A DNA stretch of 64,000 nt from Heterocephalus glaber. Lineage: Eukaryota > Chordata > Mammalia > Rodentia > Bathyergidae. Where the stretch lies: contig NW_004624843.1 of NCBI RefSeq assembly GCF_000247695.1, positions 4,256,152 through 4,320,151 on the forward strand, read 5' to 3'. The position numbers and the translations under genes were made by a program. Shown here in pieces: positions 56,646-64,000 of this stretch; the first letter of the stretch is position 1; each line of letters opens with the position of its first letter. The notes under the pieces are model-generated. The model saw only the letters and a list, made by a program, of their open reading frames with translations, was not told the DNA's origin and made no database searches.

Positions 56646-57019
56646 AAATTTTTTAAAACTCTGCCTACAGATTTGATAACTTAGATGAAATGGACAAAAT
56701 CTTTGAGTAATACAATCTACCAAAACCTAAACAAGGAGAAATTGATAAACTGAATACCTGTATCTATAAATAATATTGAATCAATAATTAAATAACTTTT
56801 CAGAAAGAAACATTGATTTCAGATGATTTCGCTGGTAAATTTCACCAAATATTTAAGGAAAATGATATCAATTCTCTAAATTCATTTCCAGAAGAAGAAG
56901 TAGAGGAAACCCTTCCTAAATTATTCTATAAGGCCAGTATTACCCTACAACCAAACCAGAAAAAGACATTACAAGAAATAAAAAACTACAAACTCTCAGA
57001 AATGTAAAAAGCAAAAATT

Positions 57020-57108
57020 GGCCGGGGATTTAGCTCAGTGGTTCTGCCGCCTGCCTTGCAAGCGCAAGGACCCGAGTTCAATCCCCAGTACCAAAAAAAA
57101 AAAAAAAT
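57020..57108 (+). mobile_element. ID-type SINE
   Basis: GGCCGGGGATTTAGCTCAG and GAGTTCAATCCCCAGTACC with 14 A. AAAAGCAAAAAT before and CAAAAGCAAAAATC after suggest a TSD-like duplication. Confidence 0.9.
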
Positions 57109-57142
57109 TCATACATTTCAAAAGCAAAAATCCTGAAGAATG

Positions 57143-57587
57143 TGTTATGGCTAGCTTCTAGATGTCCCATGTGGCCCTAGGTGGGGCCTCATGTGGTCAT
57201 ACGCAGGGTTTTTCAGAGGTAGCTGGGTCTAGTGTGTGTGATGCTGGGATCAAGGATGTGATGCTAGGATTGATTCTTGCTAGGATGCTAGGATTAAGGC
57301 TGCCCCACCCTGGGTGTGAGTGCTACTTACCTTAAGGGCTGGTAGCCTTGATAGAATATAAGGGACAGAAAGAAGACTGTTGTTATTACTGCTTGTCACT
57401 TGCTGCTTGCTCCTTTTGCTGCCTTCTTCCCTGCCATGGACTGTTTCTCCTCTGTGATGCCCCTCTGCCTTGTAGTCAGCTGATTAGGGACTGAAACCTC
57501 TACAAACTGTGAGCCAAAATAAATCTTTCCACTCTAACCTTGGGTCTCAAGTATTTTGTCTCAGCAACAAGAAAAGTAACTAAGACA
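57143..57587 (+). mobile_element. ERVL-MaLR (MT/ORR1-like) solitary LTR
   Basis: Begins TGTTATGGCTAGC and ends CAACAAGAAAAGTAACTAAG-ACA. AAACTGTGAGCCAAAATAAA is the typical poly(A)-signal segment of rodent MaLR LTRs. About 445 bp, non-coding, inserted in the L1 reverse transcriptase region. Confidence 0.8.
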
Positions 57588-57911
57588 ATATAGTAGCAAA
57601 TACAATCCAGCAATGTTGGATTTGTCCAACATTAGGATTTATTACAGGTATGCAAGTCTAGTTCAACATTAGAAAATCAATTTATGTAACTCATCATACC
57701 AACAGGCTAAAACAGAAAAGTTATATAACCATATCAATAGATGCAGAGAAAGCAGTAGACAAAATCCAACATTCAGTCATGATAAAAAACAAACTAGGAA
57801 TATCTTTAACCTGATGAAGAAAATCTAAAAAAAAAAAAAACACGTCAGTTGGCATCAGACTTAATGGTGAAAACCTAGATACATACTTTTCCCTAAAATA
57901 AGAAACAAGAG

Positions 57912-58010
57912 GGTTGGGGATTTAGCTCAGTGGTTCTGCCACCTGCCCTGCAAGTGTAAGGACCTGAATTTCAATCCCCGGTACCAAAAACTAAAATAAA
58001 ATAAAAAGGA
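57912..58010 (+). mobile_element. ID-type SINE
   Basis: GGTTGGGGATTTAGCTCAG and GAATTTCAATCCCCGGTACC with an A-rich tail. It interrupts the L1 between CTAAAATAAGAAACAAGAG and GGAACAAAACAAGGGTGTCC. The shared AACAA(A)A-AAG flanks fit a TSD. Confidence 0.9.
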
Positions 58011-58340
58011 ACAAAACAAGGGTGTCCTTTTTCACCATTTTTATTCACCATCATACTAGAACACTTTGCTAATACAATAAGAAAAGGAATAAAAGGTACC
58101 CAGATAAGGAAGTAAGAAATAAAATCATCTTTGTAGATGGCACAGTAATTTATGTAGAAAACCCTAAAGAACCAGCAAAGAAGCCTCTAGAACTAATAAA
58201 TACTCATGACAAGGTTTCAGGCCACTGAGTAGATATTCAAAAGTCCATTGTTTTCCTATGAACTAGTAATGAACACAGAAGTGTACACTTAAAATGGTCA
58301 AAATGGTAAACTTTGTGATGTATATTTTACAATTAAAAAA

Positions 58341-58868
58341 ATAAATAATTTTAATCTCTATGATAAAGACAGTGACCATATATTGTCCAAGCTGGGACAC
58401 TACTGGGGTGAAAGTGAATGCTTTTAAACACTACAATGAACCCCAGTGGTAAAGAGGATACCCCAGGTCTCCCCAGGATTTCCTGCTTCTCCACTGAGCT
58501 CAGTTGAAAGTGTCTTATAGTCAGCGGAAGATACTCATGATTAACTCTGCCAAGTAGTAATTCTCTTCCAGAACTTTTTAAATCTGGCCACTAAATGTTT
58601 AAAAGCAAAACTACCTCAGTAATTTTTGGATTTATGGTTTCACCTCAGAAGTCCATGCTATGCCTGGATAACCCACCTCGCCCAATGCTCGGTTCCTGAG
58701 CTCAGCTGTCAGCGGGAGGCCAGCATCGCAGCATCCCAGCTTCCTCCTTTCGCCCAATCTAGCTCCCTACTCCTCTTCCACCTCAATCCCATCCAACCTT
58801 AAGTTAGGCTTAGGGCAAGTGCCCTGCACTCACCTTTCCTAATCCACCACAAACCCTGTGGAATTTCT
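58341..58868. other. Non-coding, nothing recognised
   Basis: No gene or repeat recognised. Confidence 0.45.
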
Positions 58869-59035
58869 TACTCTACTACTGAGGATTGAGCCCAAGGCCT
58901 TCCTAATGAGCTAAAATAAAATTTTTTATTTTGAGATAGGGTCTCCTTAAGTTCCCCAGGCAAGACTCAAACTTGCAATCCTGCCTCAACCTTCCAACTG
59001 CTGGGGTTTTAAGCCTGTGCCACCATGCCTGGCTA
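58869..59035 (-). mobile_element. B1 plus ID pair, minus orientation (old)
   Basis: Plus coordinates show an ID scrap (CTGAGGATTGAGCCCAAGGC, TAATGAGCTAA), then a reverse B1 (GAGATAGGGTCTCCTTAAG, TTCCCCAGGCAAGACTCAAA, GCCTGTGCCACCATGCCTGG). On the minus strand B1 precedes ID. Confidence 0.72.
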
Positions 59036-59099
59036 TCCTGCCAAGTTTTTCTGGCATCTTTCTGGGCTTTTAGTCCAATTTATGTCAACAAGGTAGTCT

Positions 59100-59405
59100 C
59101 TATAATGAACTGAGATGTGTTTGGCTCGCTATTGTGAAGGCTGCAGAAATCCAAGCCACCAGCCCGGGGCCAGGGCTTCCTGCTGTGTCAGCCCCATAGA
59201 AGGTGGGAGAGAGGGGAGGGTAAGAGCCAAAGAGCAAGAGAGGGCAGAACTCACTCGCATAATGAACCCACCCTAGGATGACCTGAATAGACTGCATCAC
59301 TCAGCACTTCCTCACTTACCAGGCTGCACCTTCCAACACAGTAGCATTGGGAATTAAGTCTCCAACACATGGACTCTGGGGACACCCCTCACAACCTAGC
59401 ACTCG
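59100..59405 (-). mobile_element. ERVL-MaLR LTR, reverse, diverged
   Basis: CTCACTCGCATAATGAACCC, GGGAATTAAGTCTCCAACAC and CATGGACTCTGGGGACACC resemble the reversed MST/MLT1 LTR end. Boundaries are approximate. Confidence 0.55.
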
Positions 59406-59444
59406 GCTAAGACCCAGGCTCATTGCTTAATGTAAATTAACATC

Positions 59445-59782
59445 TGTGTTACACTGTGGAGCTCCCCCAAAGTCTCATATGTTAAAAGCTTGGTCACCAG
59501 CCAGTGGCGCTGTTGGAAGGTAGCAGAAACACTAGGATGTGGGTGGAGCCTAGTGAAAGGAAGTTACGTCACAGGGGCAGGGCCTGGAGGAGGGCATGGG
59601 ACCCCGGGCCCTTCCTCTCTCTTTTGCTTCCTGGTAAAGCACCCATCTAACCATGAGTCTCCAAGGGCTGGGCTAACCATGGACCTTAGCCTCAGAAACC
59701 GTAAGCCAAGATAAATCCTATGTCTCCTTTAAGCTTAGTTTCTTAGGTATTTAATCACAGTGACACAATGCTGGCTACCACA
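59445..59782 (+). mobile_element. ERVL-MaLR LTR, forward, diverged
   Basis: TGTGTTACACTGTGGAGC at the start, GTGGGTGGAGCCTAGTGAAA, AACCGTAAGCCAAGATAAAT, and the end GACACAATGCTGGCTACCAC-A. Confidence 0.65.
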
Positions 59783-60537
59783 ATCTGCTTGGCTGGCAAC
59801 TCTGAAAACTCTCAAAATTGAAATCACTAATCAATGCAAGAGAAGCCACCCAGACCTCCCCTTGCAAGCTCCTTGGGCAGTGCCTTTCGTTTTTTTCAGG
59901 AGTTCACTCAGTGGGTGGACTTAAGCCCGAGGCATGGAGAATTAATTTGATTTGCTGCTTGGCAGTGGTGGGAGCCAACAATTCATCTGAGTTTTTCATA
60001 TACAGGAAGTGGTAATTCTCACCCTCACTGGTCTCAGCTGTGACTCACGGGGGTGCCCCGGCCCAGGGCCTGGGCTCACTAGCATTGGGAGCCCTGAACA
60101 ACACAAGAGGCCTGGCTGACAGTTCCCCCGGGGGCCTGATCGTGAGAAGGGCTGCACTCTCATTCATGTGGTTTCCTCAGGAGGCCTGCAGTCCCAGCCC
60201 CTGGGGCCAGGCTATCTTGAGCACATAGTTGTTAAAAAGAGCCCTAAAGGTCACCTGTCCTATGGATCACTTCACACCTCCCCCACCACCCTTAACACTA
60301 CCACCTCTGGCCGGTGCTATATGAAGTGGGATTTGCTAACATTCAGCTAATGCCTTGCTTAGTGTGTAACAGAATTTCCCTCCTATAACCGTGAGCCCTG
60401 GAATCACCAAGTCAATATAATAATAACAAAGACTAATTTTATTTACAAGAAATTGAAAAAGTTAGGTAGCATCAGGAAGCCAAAGGACATTAGAGCTTTT
60501 AATGTGACATTTCAAGTTTATGTCAAAAAGGGGATAT
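59783..60537. other. Non-coding, nothing recognised
   Basis: No gene or repeat recognised. Confidence 0.45.
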
Positions 60538-60652
60538 TTTGCAGGGCAAAGTAGTACCTGCCTGTAATTCCAGCCCTCAGGAGGCTAAGGCAGGAGGATC
60601 ACAAGTTCAAGGCCAACCTGGACTACACAGCAAGATCCTGCAACAAAGAAAA
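60538..60652 (+). mobile_element. B1 SINE (no internal duplication)
   Basis: TACCTGCCTGTAATTCCAGC, AGGAGGCTAAGGCAGGAGGA and CCAACCTGGACTACACAGC. Confidence 0.88.
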
Positions 60653-60659
60653 GAAAGGG

Positions 60660-61285
60660 GTAGGGTATGTTGCCCACTTCATACCCAATAGGACAGCTAT
60701 AATAAAAAAAGAAAAACATGACAAATTTTGCTGAGCAGGTGGAGAAAATGCAACCCTCATACTCCGCTGGTGGGAATGTAAAAAGGTGCAGTGGATGTAG
60801 ACACATTGGCACTTTGCCCAAAAGTTCAGCAGAGTTGCCAGCAATCCCATCCCTAGATATTTACCCAAAAGAACAGAAAACTGGCATTCCAACTAAAACT
60901 TGTCTAGGAAACTTGTCTAGGAATGTTTGAGCAGCACTGTTCGCAGCAAGACCAGACTGAACTATGGAAGCTGCCAGCGGATGGGGTGCGGAGTCACAGC
61001 AAGGAGGGCCCGACAGAACGAGCGGCCGTGTGGGTGAAGCTTAGAGCACCACGCCGAGTGAGAGAAACCGGGCACAAAAGGACACGATGGTGTGATTCCG
61101 TGTGCATGTGTGAAACACCAAAACAGGCGAATCTGTGGAGATGGAAAGTAGATTCGTGGTGGCCAGGGGTTGAGGGGGGCTGCTCAGTGAGGGTAATGTT
61201 TCCCTTGGGGGTGACAGACATGTGATCTAGGCACAACGTGCTGAATGTATAAAAGCTGCTGAATATACATTAACATGGTGAATTT
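60660..61285 (+). mobile_element. L1 LINE 3' end fragment
   Basis: CATACCCAATAGGACAGCTA, CTCCGCTGGTGGGAATGTAA, TCCCATCCCTAGATATTTAC, GTGTGATTCCGTGTGCATG, GGTGGCCAGGGGTTGAGG and TTAACATGGTGAATTTT follow the canonical L1 3' order. A 14 bp unit CTTGTCTAGGAAACTTGTCT is tandemly duplicated near 60900. Confidence 0.85.
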
Positions 61286-61289
61286 TGCC

Positions 61290-61398
61290 AGGCACTGTGG
61301 TGCACACCTGTAATCCCAGCACTCAGGAGGCTGAGGCAGAGGGATCGCTGCTAGTTCAAGGCCAGCCTGGACTACTTGAGGAGACCTTGTCTCAAAAA
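61290..61398 (+). mobile_element. B1 SINE
   Basis: GCCAGGCACTGTGGTGCACA, CTCAGGAGGCTGAGGCAGAG and GGCCAGCCTGGACTACTTG. Flanks ATGGTGAATTTT before it and ATGGTTAATTTT after the whole SINE cluster (about 61620) suggest it was the first to insert. Confidence 0.9.
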
Positions 61399-61410
61399 AG
61401 AAATGGTTAA

Positions 61411-61519
61411 GGGGCCAGGGATTTAGCTCAGTGGCACTGTGCCTACCTTATAAGCACAAGGTCCTGAGTTCAATGCCTGGTACCAAAAAAACCCAAAAAC
61501 AAAAACAAAAACAAAAAAA
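61411..61519 (+). mobile_element. ID-type SINE, left half of a tail-to-tail pair
   Basis: GGCCAGGGATTTAGCTCAG, GAGTTCAATGCCTGGTACC and a (CAAAAA)n tail. GAAATGGTTAA lies before it and after the next ID, so the pair shares one target-site duplication. Confidence 0.9.
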
Positions 61520-61613
61520 GGTTTTCTTTGGTTTTTTTGTTTTTGTACCAGGGATCAAATTCAGGGCCTTCTGCTTACCAGGCAGGCATAGTGTCACAGC
61601 TACACCCCCAGCC
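61520..61613 (-). mobile_element. ID-type SINE, right half of a tail-to-tail pair
   Basis: Reverse ID (TTTGTACCAGGGATCAAATT, CACAGCTACACCCCCAGCCC) joined by its T tail to the A tail of the previous ID. Confidence 0.88.
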
Positions 61614-61644
61614 CATGAAATGGTTAATTTTGAAAAATAGATAC

Positions 61645-61860
61645 AGTGGTACCTCAGTTCACAAACTTAGTTGGTTTCACCAATTTGGTCATGAGCTGAA
61701 TTGGTTGAGAACCAAATCAAATTTCCCTATAAGGTTCAATGTCTCCCAAAGCGGAGTTCACGAATGGAAGCAAGATTTTGCTGACCGCTTCTGTTTGCGA
61801 ACCAAATTGTTGGCAAAAAGGAGCGTTCTCCTACCGAGGTGTTACTGACTGTACTGTACT
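61645..61860. mobile_element. Pogo/Tigger-like non-autonomous DNA element
   Basis: Starts TACAGTGGTACCTCAGTTC and contains repeated TTGGTTGAGAACCAAAT and TTCACGAATGGAAGC-like wording. It ends ACCGAGGTGTTACTGACTGT-ACTGTA. CAGT-GGTACCTC and the complement of GAGGTGTTACTG pair as imperfect terminal inverted repeats. Confidence 0.6.
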
Positions 61861-63092
61861 TGGACTACGGCAAGTGTGAGGCACAGAACAGACCCGCTCC
61901 TGGCAGTGTTCCTACTGCCCCTGTGTCAGGGCCCCTCCAGAAACCCGCGCCAAAGCCACCCAACTCCCAAGACACCCAAGAGAGTCCCAGCAGGAGGGCT
62001 TAGCCCGGTACGAACTCCCGGAAGCTGGACCCTTTGTCTTCTCAGTCTCAACATCTGGAGGGTGTCGGGTTCCCGAGGGGCCCGAGTGTTCCCCGCACCC
62101 CATCATGGTGTCCCAGTCTCCCAAGGACTCCACAGCCACAGAGCAGGCAAAACTCCGTGGCAGATGGTTTTGTGAGAAGGCAGAAGCTTCTGACATAGGA
62201 AGGGATGGAAGTCAGCACCAGGGAGGGGCCTTCGTCAAAGGAGGACACGTGTGCTTTACCGTGGTTTATACAGAAATGAGAGAAAATCAGAATGCATGGG
62301 TGCACTTTTTGTGACAAAAATACAGAAACTATAACAGAAACTAATGGAAGGAGTTCACTGTGAAAACGGGAAGCGACAGGCATGGCACGAGGCTTCTCTC
62401 CTACAGCTCTGTGCATCATTGCAACTTCCGAACCTCGCAAAGGTTTACATATTCAAAAACTAAAATGTGTAAAGGATAGGAGAAAGCAAAACCCACAACA
62501 GAGTGAAAATGGAAGCAAATGCGCTGATATTGTAGCCAACTGATTTCATAAACATCATGGAAGGAAGGATTGCTTCAAATACTGTCCTCCGAACACAGTG
62601 GGAAAAGTTCTGAGAACTAAAGAACTACAAAAAAACCCTCATACTTAGTAAATTTACTGTTAGTAGCAATGTTGATCTTGTAATTCTGAAACTCTTATGC
62701 ATGATACAATTAGTATAAAGCAAATAAGCAAAGGCATTTTTTTACTGGAAGAGAAAAAAAGATACCTGTAATAAGTAAAAGTTACTACAGAAAAACCCTG
62801 TAATGTTAAGTTTGAGTTGGAACTATCAGTTTAAACTTGTGATTTTTTCAAAATGGATTTCTTAGTTCTGTCCACTAAAGAGCTCAGGGCCTATAGCGCT
62901 CTGGTGACGCTGAGTACAGATAACCCTAAGCTCCCGCTGTCCCTGTGCCACTGGCCACTAAAGGAATCAGAGCCCTGAGGTGACCCCTCGTGGAGTGGTT
63001 GGTTCTGGGTCCAGGGCTGGAAATGTACAGTGTGAGCTTGGAATATCTTGTCACATCACAAAGCAAAAAAAAAGGACTTAAACATCAAGATG
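61861..63092. other. Non-coding, nothing recognised
   Basis: GC-moderate to 62400, then AT-rich. No gene recognised. Confidence 0.45.
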
Positions 63093-63218
63093 AGGTAGGC
63101 ATGGTGACTCACACCTATAATCCCAGAACTCAGGAGGTTGAGGCAGGAGGATTGCTGTGAGTTCGAGGCCAGCATGAATTGCAGCTTGAGACCCTGACTC
63201 AAAAAAACAAAAACAACA
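63093..63218 (+). mobile_element. B1 SINE (no internal duplication)
   Basis: GTAGGCATGGTGACTCACAC, CTCAGGAGGTTGAGGCAGGA and GACTCAAAAAAACAAAAACA. Confidence 0.88.
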
Positions 63219-63639
63219 AAATTCTTTTTAAATATCAAGGTGACTGTGGCAAAGAGATTCAGAAGCCAACCTAAGGGCTCTTAATTCTCAAAGGTAGGAC
63301 AATTTGAACATCAGTATAGTAACAGTACTATTTGATTTTAACACCTTTTTAAAACCCATAAATCCACAATGATTAATCCACAAAATGGAAAATCTTAGAG
63401 GAAAAAAATGCCACGTGGCAGATGCAGGAGGAATAAAAGAATATAAAATCACCATGTTGCAACCACCACGGTTCCGATCTTTAGGCAAACACTGACGAAA
63501 GGTCCAATGGCGGGGTAAACGGGATATTCAGTTGATCTCTGCCTGCGTGAGGAATCCACAAATCAACCCTCACAAATTGAGGAAATGGACAACGCATGCC
63601 CAACTTTCGCTGCTGATGTGGTGTTGAATATTAAGCACA

Positions 63640-64000
63640 AATCATGCATTAACAAGCAGAATATGCTACATGCAGGACATTCTACCAGACAGCTGACCTG
63701 AGCTCTTCAAAAGTGTAAATGTCACCAACACAGACAAATACTAATACCGTGAACAAAAAGGCCAGAGGCTGTCTTAGAGGAGATTAAAGGCATAACAACA
63801 AAATACCACACATGAATCCTGATCGGAATCTGGAGAGAGAAAAAAATCTAGCTGTAGAAGACAACGGGGGAGAACTGTAGTACTGAGCACAAATGGCGCG
63901 CTGGCTGCCGCGCTGATGGTGCCCATGGTGCTGTGGTTGTGAGGGCGAAAGTCCTTATTAGGAGATGCTGAGATATTTAGAAGTGTTAAGGTGCCAGCAA
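63640..64000 (+). mobile_element. L1M-type LINE 3' UTR, running off the window
   Basis: AGACAGCTGACCTGAGCTCT, GAGATTAAAGGCATAACAAC, GTGCTGTGGTTGTGAGGG and TTAGGAGATGCTGAGATATT match in order the 3' UTR of old mammalian L1M elements. It appears to continue beyond base 64000. Confidence 0.65.

Larger units (their letters stand above)
52090..58340 (+). mobile_element. Ancient L1M-type LINE, heavily interrupted
   Basis: Pieces recognisable in L1 order: an ORF1-like part (52445-52460 then 52815-52950, resuming 53950-54180 with AGTGAAGGAGAATGAAGACT and AGACCTGCCTTACAAGAAAT), the linker/early ORF2 part (54790-54860; 55225-55890 with TTTATAGAATTTTTCATCTA and CAACACACTTCTAAATAAAA), the reverse transcriptase part (56190-57125; 57595-58270 with ATATCAATAGATGCAGAGAA and GTAGAAAACCCTAAAGAACC), and a 3' tail at about 58280-58340. 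All frames are broken. Interruptions are listed separately. Confidence 0.75.

Noticed and set aside
56813..57007. 64-codon plus-strand ORF
   Set aside because: Remnant of L1 ORF2 sequence, not a host gene.

Overview
This 64 kb window looks like nuclear DNA from a mammal, most likely a non-muroid rodent. The reasons are interspersed 7SL-derived B1 SINEs, many tRNA-derived ID-type SINEs, MIR/L2 relics, ERVL-MaLR LTRs, L1 debris and mariner/Tigger DNA-transposon fossils. B1 copies are repeatedly followed by an ID unit in the same orientation, as in the dimeric B1-dID SINEs known outside mouse-like rodents. A beaver- or squirrel-related lineage is therefore plausible, but the species is not established. 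No bacterial-style operons, CRISPR arrays or autonomous intact transposons are visible.

Only one protein-coding gene is confidently recognised: GPR55, the lysophosphatidylinositol receptor, on the minus strand. It is a single intact coding exon at 10303-11244. A splice acceptor lies 8 nt upstream of the ATG, so the 5' UTR exon(s) lie at higher coordinates. The nearest canonical poly(A) signal on that strand is about 2.6 kb downstream. Much of the window right of 11.3 kb is probably GPR55 5'-UTR intron and/or intergenic DNA.

Layout: 0-10 kb is GC-rich non-coding DNA with a MER2/Tigger1 fragment, complementary CTTT/GAAA microsatellites, a decayed mariner transposase and the inferred GPR55 3' UTR. 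10.3-11.3 kb is GPR55. 11.4-20 kb holds a Tigger/MER44-like element, SINE clusters and an old L1 ORF2 relic. 20-37 kb is GC-rich with few SINEs; it holds MIR relics, a 29-30 nt U6 snRNA fragment with perfect 17 bp target-site duplications, and a ~0.5 kb inverted duplication (29.0-29.5 kb versus 35.6-36.1 kb) with a 6 kb spacer. 37-50 kb is SINE-rich, with an mRNA 3'-end retrocopy flanked by TSDs, L2/MIR relics and a second U6 5' fragment. 50-64 kb is a nested transposon graveyard, where a single ancient L1M-type element (about 52.1-58.3 kb) has been split by SINEs, L1 debris and LTRs.

No convincing new multi-gene system was found. The items most worth a second look are the inverted duplication, the two U6 fragments ending at the same U6 position, the unidentified retrocopy, the shortened third intracellular loop of GPR55, and a small signal-peptide-like ORF at 31.2 kb. 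All repeat-family names come from recognition of consensus-like sequence, not from a database search, and most boundaries are approximate.
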